Shown: positions 17,663 through 25,036 of the stretch, one piece after another
Layout: the number at the start of each line of letters is the position of its first letter
How positions within the stretch are numbered: position 1 is the stretch's first letter
Assembly: GCA_035351315.1 (NCBI GenBank)
Contig: DAOPVX010000003.1
Location: 1-64,000, forward strand
Direction: 5' to 3'
Length of the DNA: 64,000 nt
Source: UBA1359 sp029570385
GTDB lineage: Bacteria > Patescibacteriota > Patescibacteriia > Patescibacteriales > Patescibacteriaceae
The notes under the pieces: model-generated
The model's database searches: none
What the model was told of the DNA's origin: nothing
Seen by the model: the letters and a program-made list of their open reading frames with translations, nothing else
Translations under genes and position numbers: made by a program

Positions 17663-19561
17663 TTAATAAGCTTGTTGTAGGTTTGTTCCTTGATAAAAAT
17701 AAGCCAATACCTCTTGCCAAGTCTGGTGGCTATCAACAATCATTAATAAGGCGCCTTGAGCGCTCATGCCAACACCATGGCCAAACAGCGTTTTACCACT
17801 ATCTTCTGGCACAACCACTGATTGCAACCAAGCTTTTTCGCCGCCGCCCCAAACCTCATTCCAGCTGCGGGTTCGACCATCACTGCGCGAAAAATATGGA
17901 GTAATAGCCAACTCATTATTATAAGTCACGATAGCGCCAGCTGTTTCATCAACCGCTTGAGCCAAGCGCGGCATACGGATTTCTGAATTATAACCGCGAT
18001 AAACCTGATCATAAGTAGCATCAACATGAAAATATTCATCAGCATGCTTGGTGGAAGCGCCAGGGAGGTTAAAATCAATGCCGCGATAATAGTGATATAA
18101 GACATAAGTGCGAGCAGCAGTAGCTAAAACTTTCTGAAATTCCACTGGTGAAGCATTACTAGTTTCCGCCAAACCTTTCAAATAGCTATCAATCGGTAAT
18201 TCATTAATCAGCCAAATCTTATCGGTTTTGGGCGTATAACGATATTCTAAGACGCGACGAAACTTATTGTCATTAAAACTAGCGCTCCAGTTAGGATTAT
18301 TACGATAATCCATCAGTTGAAAAAAGCCATCATTATCAGACCGACTAACAAACCTTAAATAATTAGCAGTTTGATAATTATTGTTGCCGACAGAAATATT
18401 ATATTGACGATTATCTCGAGAATAATTAACCGAGACAATAGTGTTAGCCGGCACAGCACTGACTAATAAATTGTCAGCTGCCCAAATATCAAAAGACTGT
18501 TCACTGGTAATTCTCTGCGATTGATTACTATTAAATAAACCAACTCTAATTAATGGTTGTTGACTTAATTTTCTGGCATAATTAACCAGACCATTAACCG
18601 CTGAGCTCTCGTTGTTACTGGTTTGACAGCGTGGCGAAACTGCCCGCTCAGCCGCGGATAAAGCAATACAAAAGACATCGTCAGCGACCGGAGTGGCTGG
18701 CACAACTGGCGCAGTTTTGGGCTGGCTAGCAACAGCGGCTAAACGAGCCTTCTCAGCAGCAATCGCCGCCGCCGATGGTTTAGTTAAAGAAATACCAGGC
18801 ACATACTGTCCTTTAGCCACTTTAACCACTTGTCCTAACTTATCATAACCGGTAATATACTGAACCTTAACAACTGGGCTGGTTACGGCAGCCTTGACTG
18901 CCGGAGTGGTCAAACTGCTATTACTAGAATTAACGGCAAAAGTTGGTTTAACCTGATTAGCATCAATAAAAACACGAGCCAAACTATTCTTAATCGGTTG
19001 CTGATTATAAACTAATTGAAAATTCTCCTGCACCACACCGACATATTTAGCCTCTGGCCCGGCAATCTTAAAACTAATTACAATTTTTTCGCCCGGCTTA
19101 ACATTCTTAGACAAGCTTAAAACCTTAAAAAAAGACACCCAGCTAGCATGCTGGACTTTGGAAGCAGTTTTTAAAAATGGTCCAGTCTCTAAAGTTGTTT
19201 GTCCGGCTGGCCAAACAGTCTGCCCGCGATTAACAAAACTTAAATTAATAGTGGCCTCTTGCCCGGATTTTAGAATTAGGTTAGTTGTATAAGGAGTCAC
19301 TTCAGCAATATTAACCGGTTCGGCGGCTAAGGCGGCTGGCACTGACAATAACTGCTGCGCCCGACCGACTAAATCATGGGCATCAGCCTCAAAACGCCAA
19401 GCGCTTAACAGCTGAGCGCAAAAAATAACCACTAAAAAAACGATGGCCAAATTAAGAACCGCCTCAAGGCTGGTTTTCTTTCTGGCCATCGCTTTTTTGT
19501 GAGTTAATTGATAATTTAAAAAATAATCATGAAGGAGTGGAAGTGGAGTTGATTTGTACAT
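17663..19561 (-). CDS. SpoIID/LytB domain envelope protein
   Basis: The 632-residue protein has one N-terminal membrane anchor (about 35-52), a beta-rich extracellular stretch, an Ala/Pro/Val linker, and a C-terminal SpoIID domain (about 370-620). The domain carries YEFHVDATYDQVYRG-like and GHGVGMSAQGA segments. SpoIID proteins are lytic transglycosylases acting on denuded peptidoglycan, or amidase enhancers; no sporulation genes are present, so a wall-remodelling role is inferred. The start is uncertain: MYKS at 19561 and MARKKT at 19489 both lack a ribosome binding site, and the second places the membrane helix at a more usual position. Confidence 0.85.
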   Translation of the reverse strand: MYKSTPLPLLHDYFLNYQLTHKKAMARKKTSLEAVLNLAIVFLVVIFCAQLLSAWRFEADAHDLVGRAQQLLSVPAALAAEPVNIAEVTPYTTNLILKSGQEATINLSFVNRGQTVWPAGQTTLETGPFLKTASKVQHASWVSFFKVLSLSKNVKPGEKIVISFKIAGPEAKYVGVVQENFQLVYNQQPIKNSLARVFIDANQVKPTFAVNSSNSSLTTPAVKAAVTSPVVKVQYITGYDKLGQVVKVAKGQYVPGISLTKPSAAAIAAEKARLAAVASQPKTAPVVPATPVADDVFCIALSAAERAVSPRCQTSNNESSAVNGLVNYARKLSQQPLIRVGLFNSNQSQRITSEQSFDIWAADNLLVSAVPANTIVSVNYSRDNRQYNISVGNNNYQTANYLRFVSRSDNDGFFQLMDYRNNPNWSASFNDNKFRRVLEYRYTPKTDKIWLINELPIDSYLKGLAETSNASPVEFQKVLATAARTYVLYHYYRGIDFNLPGASTKHADEYFHVDATYDQVYRGYNSEIRMPRLAQAVDETAGAIVTYNNELAITPYFSRSDGRTRSWNEVWGGGEKAWLQSVVVPEDSGKTLFGHGVGMSAQGALLMIVDSHQTWQEVLAYFYQGTNLQQAY

Positions 19562-19674
19562 ATTTTTTTGTTTTTTGTTGGCTTGGTTTATTTTTTTTCA
19601 CCAGCAACTGCCAGCAGTATAGCAAAAAAAACGAGAAAAGTCAAGATTAATGTAGACTTATCTTTATAATTAAG

Positions 19675-19703
19675 TTGCCAACTTAGCAAAAGCTTGTTAA
19701 ACT
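19675..19703 (+). promoter_or_regulatory. Promoter of tig
   Basis: TTGCCA, a 17-nt spacer and TAAACT stand 80 nt before the tig ATG in the otherwise empty 220-nt divergent region. The stretch between contains a weak GGTTGGT-type stem followed by T, which I do not assign. Confidence 0.5.
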
Positions 19704-19782
19704 AACTTCACTACCTTGACCACCAAGACTTAGGTTGGTTTTTAGCTATAAAAAAAAATAAATATATAAATAATTTATCAAT

Positions 19783-21171
19783 ATGCAAGTTAATGTCCAA
19801 GAAAAAAAATCCCAACTAAAATTAACAGTTGAGTTGTCGACCGAAGAATTCCAGCCCTATATTTTAGAGGGCGCTCGCCGCATTGCCAGCGAAATTAAAA
19901 TCCCCGGCTTCCGCAACGGCAAAGCGCCATATAATTTAATTAAAGCTAAGGTTGGCGAAATGACCATTTTAGAAGAAGCGGCCCGAGTCGCCATTAATCG
20001 AACAATTGATGAGGCGATCAAAAAAGGCGCTGACGAAAAAATGGTCGTCGGTCAGCCGCAAGTAGATATCACTAAACTAGCCCCGGGTAATCCGCTAGAA
20101 TATAAAATTAAGCTAACCTTGCTGCCCAAAACCGTCATTAACCAATATAAGGAGCTTAATATTAAACAAAAGGCACCAAAAATTCCCGAAACGCAAATTA
20201 ACCGGACACTAGACCAATTGCGGGAAGCTAACGTCCAAAAAACCCCCAGTTTGGAGCCGGTCAAAATGGGTGATTTGGTAATTGCTGATATCCATATTTC
20301 AGTAGATAAAGTTCCGGTTGAAGGCGGTCAAGGTCATGGCGTTAATATTATTTTAGGTAAAGACTATCTAGTGCCTGGTTTTGATCGGCAGCTGCTCGGA
20401 GCCAATATCGGCCAAGAATTAAAATTTCAAATCAATTATCCAGCTAATCATTACCAAAAAACACTGGCTGGCAAGCTAGTTGACTTCAAGGTGGTTATTA
20501 CTGAAGTAATGCATCGCCGCTTGCCCGAGCTAGACGACCAGTTGGCCAAGAGTTTTGGTTTTGAAAAACTAAGCGATCTCAAAAAAAATATCGCTGAAAG
20601 CTTGGCGGCTGAACAAAAAAAGCAGCTTGACCACCAGGCAGAAGCAGAAATGTTTGAAAAATTGATTAAACTAGCCACTATTGAGGAATTACCGGAAACT
20701 TTAATCAATCGTGAAACCGAAGTTATGCTGGATGAATTACAGCACAACCTAAACCAAAACGGCGGCAATCTTAAAGATTATCTCAATAATCTTAAAAAAA
20801 CCAAGGAACAATTTGTTCTGGAAATCTTACCTCAGGCAATCAAACGTGTTAAAACTGCTCTAATTGTCAACGAAGTAGCTAGATTAGAAAAAATTACCAT
20901 AACGGCTGAAGAAGTTGATCAAGAATTGGAGCAACTCAAAAAACATTACCAAGACAACCAAGAGATTCTTAAACGGCTGTCGACTCCGGGTTACAAGGAA
21001 TATTTAGCTAACGCCCTAGTCAGCAACAAAACGGTTCGAGCGCTGCGTGGCTGGAATATTATCAATGAAGCACCAGTTGAAGAAAAAAAACCAGTAACCG
21101 CCACCAAGAATACTGCCAAAAAATCAGTGGCCAAACGCCGAACTACAACCGCCAAAAAGCCGACCAAATAA
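19783..21171 (+). CDS. tig: Trigger factor
   Basis: This ribosome-associated chaperone binds nascent chains at the exit tunnel. The 462-residue protein has the ribosome-binding loop with the GFRNGKAP signature (about 40-47), a central FKBP-type PPIase domain (about 160-245) and the helical C-terminal arms. The last about 30 residues are a Lys/Thr/Ala tail (KKSVAKRRTTTAKK) that is longer and more basic than usual. It is followed 3 nt later by smpB. There is no Shine-Dalgarno sequence before the ATG. Confidence 0.96.
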   Translation: MQVNVQEKKSQLKLTVELSTEEFQPYILEGARRIASEIKIPGFRNGKAPYNLIKAKVGEMTILEEAARVAINRTIDEAIKKGADEKMVVGQPQVDITKLAPGNPLEYKIKLTLLPKTVINQYKELNIKQKAPKIPETQINRTLDQLREANVQKTPSLEPVKMGDLVIADIHISVDKVPVEGGQGHGVNIILGKDYLVPGFDRQLLGANIGQELKFQINYPANHYQKTLAGKLVDFKVVITEVMHRRLPELDDQLAKSFGFEKLSDLKKNIAESLAAEQKKQLDHQAEAEMFEKLIKLATIEELPETLINRETEVMLDELQHNLNQNGGNLKDYLNNLKKTKEQFVLEILPQAIKRVKTALIVNEVARLEKITITAEEVDQELEQLKKHYQDNQEILKRLSTPGYKEYLANALVSNKTVRALRGWNIINEAPVEEKKPVTATKNTAKKSVAKRRTTTAKKPTK

Positions 21172-21174
21172 ATT

Positions 21175-21639
21175 ATGCCTGTTGTCGCCGTTAATAAACG
21201 AGCCAGCTATGATTATGAAATCCTGGAAAATTACGAGGCAGGATTAGTGTTAACCGGCTACGAAGTTAAGGCAGCCAAAGCTGGACAGGTTAGTTTAAAG
21301 GGCAGCCATATCCTTTTCCGCAGCGGCCAACATGGCCAACCGCAAGCCTATTTAATAAATGCCCATATCAGTCTTTATCGTCTAGCTGGCGCTATTGGCG
21401 ACTATAATCCGACCCGTAATCGTCGGCTGCTATTAAATAAAAAACAACTCAATCATTTATACGGCCGAGCCTCAACCGAGGGCTTGACAGTCGTACCGCT
21501 CAAACTATATACTAAGGACAGTTTGCTCAAACTGGCTATTGCTTTAGTCCGCGGAAAGAAAAAATTTGACAAGCGCCAAGCCATTAAAGAGCGCGATTGG
21601 GAAAGAAAGCGCCGAACTTTGACAAAGCAAGCAATATAG
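21175..21639 (+). CDS. smpB: tmRNA-binding protein SmpB
   Basis: SmpB binds the tRNA-like domain of tmRNA and mimics the codon-anticodon interaction during trans-translation. The 154-residue protein has the family core (NYEAGLVLTGYEVKAAKAG and a C-terminal KKFDKRQAIKERDW followed by a basic tail). The tmRNA gene itself starts 3 nt after the stop codon, so protein and RNA partner lie in one unit. Confidence 0.97.
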   Translation: MPVVAVNKRASYDYEILENYEAGLVLTGYEVKAAKAGQVSLKGSHILFRSGQHGQPQAYLINAHISLYRLAGAIGDYNPTRNRRLLLNKKQLNHLYGRASTEGLTVVPLKLYTKDSLLKLAIALVRGKKKFDKRQAIKERDWERKRRTLTKQAI

Positions 21640-21641
21640 TT

Positions 21642-22021
21642 GGGGATGCTGGGTTTCGCTCATGAGATCGCGGTGTCCGATTGGGCGAATAGGTGCTGAT
21701 TTCACCTAAAACAATCAACAATATAGATGCCAAAAACATCATGGCGAAAGCAGCCTTCCGGTTGTCTTTTGCACCAGTTGCCGCTTAAATAGCCGCAACC
21801 ATCGACGCTAATGATGCCTAATAATTAGTTGTCGGTGTTATTTTATTAGGCTGTGGCTTGGAATCAATCCGCCTGGTTGAAACCAAGACAAGAATCTAAT
21901 CGGGTCGCTCTGGAAATTTTTGTCTAATTTCTCATTTCCAAAGTGTACAAAAATTAGACTATTATTCGTAGAACAGTCGGTTACCTCTTGTGATACAGGG
22001 GTTCAACTCCCCTCATCTCCA
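21642..22021 (+). ncRNA. ssrA: tmRNA (ssrA)
   Basis: This is a one-piece tmRNA of about 380 nt. The 5' GGGGATG pairs with 3' CATCTCC, and a TTCAACT T-loop arm precedes the 3' end. The resume codon is GCC at 21729, preceded by ATAGAT (compare TTAGTC in E. coli). The frame encodes AKNIMAKAAFRLSFAPVAA and stops with TAA at 21786. The tag is 19 residues, longer than the common 10-15, and ends in the expected non-polar Ala-Ala. Discriminator A; CCA is not complete. Confidence 0.93.
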
Positions 22022-22044
22022 CATTATCACTGATTAACAGATTG

Positions 22045-22130
22045 GCCGCGATGGCGGAACTGGTAGACGCATCGGACTTAAAATCCGACGATCTTAAAAC
22101 ATCGTGAGGGTTCGAGTCCCTCTCGCGGCA
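22045..22130 (+). tRNA. tRNA-Leu (TAA)
   Basis: An 86-nt class II tRNA with a long variable arm. The acceptor is GCCGCGA/TCGCGGC and the anticodon loop CTTAAAA gives TAA. Confidence 0.94.
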
Positions 22131-22150
22131 CGCTTTTCAACAATAATATT

Positions 22151-22222
22151 GCGGGTATCGTATAATGGCTATTACATTACCTTGCCATGGTAGAGATACG
22201 GGTTCGATTCCCGTTACCCGCT
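22151..22222 (+). tRNA. tRNA-Gly (GCC)
   Basis: The acceptor GCGGGTA pairs with TACCCGC, discriminator T, and anticodon loop TTGCCAT gives GCC. It resembles the tRNA-Gly(TCC) at 14182. Confidence 0.93.
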
Positions 22223-22244
22223 CACACTATCAACTCTAATCAAT

Positions 22245-22250
22245 TATAAT
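22245..22250 (+). promoter_or_regulatory. Possible -10 element for infC
   Basis: TATAAT ends 8 nt before the infC ATG, with no convincing -35. If used, the mRNA would be leaderless or nearly so; otherwise infC is read through from tRNA-Gly. Confidence 0.35.
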
Positions 22251-22258
22251 TACCAGCC

Positions 22259-22813
22259 ATGCGGCGAACTTTTCGCAAACCAAAACCAAAAGAAGAAAAA
22301 AAATTCCGCACTAATTACCAGATTACTTTGCCGGAAGTTTTTGTTATTGACGAAAACGGCCAATCGTTAGGAGTTATCCCGACTAGCGAAGCTATCCGTC
22401 TAGCAGAGGCGGCGGAATTAGATTTAGTTGAGGTTAATCCTAATAACAACCCACCGGTTACCAAAATTCTAGATTATGGCCAATTCCGCTATCATGTGGA
22501 AAAAAAGCTGCAGCATCAGAAGGCCAAACAGAAAAAAATTGACATGAAAGAGGTTCGTTTATCAATCCGCATTGGTGACCATGATTTTAATACTCGCGTC
22601 GACCAGGGCCAAAAATTTCTAAATAAAGGCAATAAATTAAAAATAACCGTCACCATTAGAGGACGAGAAAGACAACATCCGGAAAAGGCCGAAGAAACAT
22701 TAGACCGCTATTTTAAACAGCTTGAAGGATTGATGGAAAACCCATTATCTATTGAGGAACCCTTGACAAAGCTGAATGGAAGATTTAGTATGGTAGTGGT
22801 AAATAAAAAATAG
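22259..22813 (+). CDS. infC: Translation initiation factor IF-3
   Basis: IF-3 binds the 30S subunit, checks the initiator tRNA and blocks premature subunit joining. The 184-residue protein has both domains: N-terminal (TNYQITLPEVFVIDENGQSLG ... region, within residues 18-80) joined by a Lys-rich linker to the C-terminal domain (KEVRLSIRIGDHDF, about 96-109). The start is ATG, not the ATT/ATC that permits autoregulation in enterobacteria. It heads the classic infC-rpmI-rplT cluster. Its role in inspecting the anticodon stem is relevant to the odd initiator tRNA in this window. Confidence 0.96.
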   Translation: MRRTFRKPKPKEEKKFRTNYQITLPEVFVIDENGQSLGVIPTSEAIRLAEAAELDLVEVNPNNNPPVTKILDYGQFRYHVEKKLQHQKAKQKKIDMKEVRLSIRIGDHDFNTRVDQGQKFLNKGNKLKITVTIRGRERQHPEKAEETLDRYFKQLEGLMENPLSIEEPLTKLNGRFSMVVVNKK

Positions 22814-22874
22814 CCGATTATTTCAATTATTGACTGAAATTAGGTGTAAAAACCTATTTTTATTATTCTAAAAT

Positions 22875-23072
22875 ATGCCGAAACTCAAGACCTACCAGGC
22901 CGCTGCTAAACGGGTATCCCTAACCAAGACCGGCAAACTTATGCGCCGCAAAGCTGGGCAGGATCATTTTAATGCCCGCGAAGACGGCAAGACTGGCCGT
23001 ATCAAACGGCGCGATCTGACGATTGCCTCAGCTGATAAAAAAAATATTCAGAATCTTTTGCCCTATCGCTAG
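22875..23072 (+). CDS. rpmI: 50S ribosomal protein L35
   Basis: The 65-residue basic protein has the L35 start MPKLKTYQAAAKRVSLTKTG and normal length. It lies 61 nt after infC. The gap holds a short stem (TAGGT with ACCTA) followed by TTTTTATTATT, which could be a weak terminator or attenuator within the operon. Confidence 0.95.
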   Translation: MPKLKTYQAAAKRVSLTKTGKLMRRKAGQDHFNAREDGKTGRIKRRDLTIASADKKNIQNLLPYR

Positions 23073-23095
23073 GCAGGTTCTCTTAAACTACCAAT

Positions 23096-23443
23096 ATGAC
23101 TAGAGTTAAACGAGGAACTTCTCATACCAAACGTCGCGCTAGCCTACTATCCAAAGTGAAAGGTTTTCGCTGGGGCCGTAAGAATTTAATCAACTTAGCC
23201 AGCGCGGCGGCGACTAAGGCTGGCGTCAATGCTTATTGTGATCGCCGCAAAAAGAAAGCTGATTTTCGAGCTTTGTGGCAAATTAAAATTGGCGCTTTTG
23301 CTAAGCAGCATAATTTATCTTATTCTCGTCTGATGGCTTTATTGAAAAAAGCCAATATTGCGTTAAATCGCAAGAGTTTAGCTGATTTAGCGGCTAATCA
23401 CCCAGAAATTTTAGCGGAAATTATTGAACAAGCGCGTTCATAA
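23096..23443 (+). CDS. rplT: 50S ribosomal protein L20
   Basis: L20 binds 23S rRNA early in 50S assembly and in other bacteria represses its own operon. The 115-residue protein begins MTRVKRGTSHTKRRASLLS and has the basic N-terminal helix and globular C-terminal domain at normal length. It follows rpmI by 23 nt. Confidence 0.96.
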   Translation: MTRVKRGTSHTKRRASLLSKVKGFRWGRKNLINLASAAATKAGVNAYCDRRKKKADFRALWQIKIGAFAKQHNLSYSRLMALLKKANIALNRKSLADLAANHPEILAEIIEQARS

Positions 23444-23452
23444 ACCCAAATT

Positions 23453-23671
23453 ATGAGATGGCTTAATATTGGACAAATTATCGTTTCTATCTTGCTTATT
23501 CTGGTTATCTTAATGCAGAATCGCGGATCTAGCATGTCCAGCTTATTTGGCGGCAGCGGTGATATTTATCGCACCAAACGAGGTATTGAAAAAACTTTAT
23601 TTATTGGGACCATCGTTCTGTTAGTAATTTTCTTCGGCCTGTCAATAGCTAATTTGATGATTAATCAATAG
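23453..23671 (+). CDS. secG: Preprotein translocase subunit SecG
   Basis: The 72-residue protein has two membrane helices (about 5-23 and 48-68) separated by a Ser/Gly-rich cytoplasmic loop (NRGSSMSSLFGGSGDIYRTKRG), the standard SecG layout. It assists SecYEG protein export. It lies 9 nt after rplT and 3 nt before the HU gene. Confidence 0.9.
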   Translation: MRWLNIGQIIVSILLILVILMQNRGSSMSSLFGGSGDIYRTKRGIEKTLFIGTIVLLVIFFGLSIANLMINQ

Positions 23672-23674
23672 AGT

Positions 23675-23974
23675 ATGAACCAAGACAAAATAAACAAAGT
23701 CCGTTTGATTGAAAAAATTGCTGAAAAGATTAATGTTAACAAAAAACAGATTGAGCAAACCATTGACTCATTACTGGAGATAACAATTAATGAACTGCAA
23801 TCCGGCAACACGGTAACTTTGGTCGGTTTCGGTAGTTTTATCCCCAAAAAACGCCACGCTCGCGGCGGCGTCAATCCGCAAAAACCACAAGAAAGAATTA
23901 ATATTCCAGAAGTAACGGTGGCTAAATTCAAAACCGGTAAGGCTCTAAAAGACGCTCTAAAAAATAAACGCTAA
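23675..23974 (+). CDS. HU-family DNA-binding protein
   Basis: The 99-residue protein has the HU/IHF fold: an N-terminal helical dimer region, GFGSFIPKKRHARGGVNPQ, and the DNA-binding arm with INIPE (RNPxTG-like turn modified to INIPEVTVAKFKTGKALK). It compacts and bends DNA as a dimer. HU rather than IHF is inferred from the lack of a second subunit. Confidence 0.93.
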   Translation: MNQDKINKVRLIEKIAEKINVNKKQIEQTIDSLLEITINELQSGNTVTLVGFGSFIPKKRHARGGVNPQKPQERINIPEVTVAKFKTGKALKDALKNKR

Positions 23975-24014
23975 GAATTGCTTTTTAAAAAAATATCGGT
24001 TAAAATCCGAATTG

Positions 24015-24086
24015 GCTCCCGTGGTGAAATGGATATCACGCTTGGCTTCGGACCAAGTATTTTGGGTTCGAATCCTGACGGGAGCG
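24015..24086 (+). tRNA. tRNA-Arg (TCG)
   Basis: The acceptor GCTCCCG pairs with CGGGAGC, discriminator G, and anticodon loop CTTCGGA gives TCG. First of three tRNAs in tandem. Confidence 0.93.
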
Positions 24087-24097
24087 CTGATGGCCCG

Positions 24098-24171
24098 GGC
24101 TGGGTAGCTCAGTTGGTTAGAGCGTGGCACTCATAACGCCAAGGTCGTGGGTTCAATTCCCACCCCCGCCA
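24098..24171 (+). tRNA. Elongator tRNA-Met (CAT)
   Basis: The anticodon loop CTCATAA gives CAT. The acceptor GGCTGGG pairs with CCCCGCC with one T4-C69 mismatch, and A31-C39 in the anticodon stem is also mismatched. CCA is encoded (24172-24174). The D-arm AGCTCAGTTGGTTAGAGC matches elongator Met; a lysidine-modified tRNA-Ile2 cannot be excluded by eye. Confidence 0.85.
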
Positions 24172-24190
24172 CCAGAAAAATAATGATTAT

Positions 24191-24263
24191 GCGCCCATAG
24201 CTCAGTTGGTAGAGCAGTTGCCTCTTAAGCAAACGGTCGCAGGTTCGAGCCCTGCTGGGCGTA
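24191..24263 (+). tRNA. tRNA-Lys (CTT)
   Basis: The acceptor GCGCCCA pairs with TGGGCGT (G1-U72) and anticodon loop CTCTTAA gives CTT. The base pair 27-43 is G-A. It ends the plus-strand tRNA trio. Confidence 0.9.
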
Positions 24264-24271
24264 CTAAAAAG

Positions 24272-24301
24272 CTTCCCTTGCCGGGGAAGTTGTTTTTTTT
24301 T
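24272..24301 (+). terminator. Terminator after tRNA-Lys
   Basis: CTTCCC pairs with GGGAAG around a 6-nt loop and is followed by nine T after a TTG spacer. The end of the T run overlaps the -35 of the truB promoter. Confidence 0.75.
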
Positions 24302-24328
24302 GGCTAATCTGTGACTGACTGATATAAT
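24300..24328 (+). promoter_or_regulatory. Promoter of truB, apparently leaderless
   Basis: TTGGCT, a 17-nt spacer and TATAAT end 6 nt before the truB ATG. The predicted transcription start falls on the start codon. Confidence 0.65.
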
Positions 24329-24334
24329 CACTAT

Positions 24335-25033
24335 ATGACTGACTACGATTCAACAATTAACACCAGCGGCTTCTTGCTGCTGGATAAACCCAGCGGTCCA
24401 ACTTCCCATGACATGGTTTACCGATTACGCCGAATTACGGGCATTAAGAAAATCGGCCACGCCGGCACCTTAGACCCACTAGCTTCCGGATTGTTAATTA
24501 TGGCCATTAGCCGAGCCGCCACTAAGCAAATTGCTAGTCTAGCTAAACAAGATAAGGTTTATGAGGCTGTCTTTCAGTTGGGTGGAACCAGCGATACTGA
24601 AGACAGGCTAGGTCAAATTCAACCGCGAACTATTAAGCAAATACCGGACATTAAAGAAATCCAGCTGGCCCTAAATAGCTTTATCGGCCAAACTGCACAG
24701 ATTCCCCCGATGCATAGCGCTAAAAAAATCGGCGGCAAAAAACTTTATGAATTAGCCAGAAAGGGCCAGATTATTGAAAGACAGCCCAATCTGATAACTA
24801 TCTACAAGATTGACTTGCTGGATTACGCTTGGCCGCAACTAAAATTAACTATTCACTGCTCGGCTGGCACATATATCCGCTCTATCGCTCGCGATTTAGG
24901 TGAAAAGCTTGGTTGCGGCGCTTATCTGGCCGAATTGAGACGGACTACTATCGGCAATTATTCAGTCACCAAAGCCGTCAGTCCGGATAAGCTGACGGCT
25001 GAAAATTGGACAGAATATTTACTAAACAATTAG
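24335..25033 (+). CDS. truB: tRNA pseudouridine(55) synthase TruB
   Basis: TruB makes the universal pseudouridine of the T-loop. The 232-residue protein has motif I (GFLLLDKPSGPTSHD), the catalytic aspartate in GHAGTLDPLASG (about residue 49), and the C-terminal CSAGTYIRSIARDLG. Length fits a short TruB lacking a large PUA domain. It has its own promoter and converges on glmS with 3 nt between stop codons. Confidence 0.96.
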   Translation: MTDYDSTINTSGFLLLDKPSGPTSHDMVYRLRRITGIKKIGHAGTLDPLASGLLIMAISRAATKQIASLAKQDKVYEAVFQLGGTSDTEDRLGQIQPRTIKQIPDIKEIQLALNSFIGQTAQIPPMHSAKKIGGKKLYELARKGQIIERQPNLITIYKIDLLDYAWPQLKLTIHCSAGTYIRSIARDLGEKLGCGAYLAELRRTTIGNYSVTKAVSPDKLTAENWTEYLLNN

Positions 25034-25036
25034 AAT

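Noticed and set aside
24131..24331. Minus-strand frame across tRNA-Met and tRNA-Lys
   Set aside because: It is antisense to two tRNAs and the terminator, a common false gene call.
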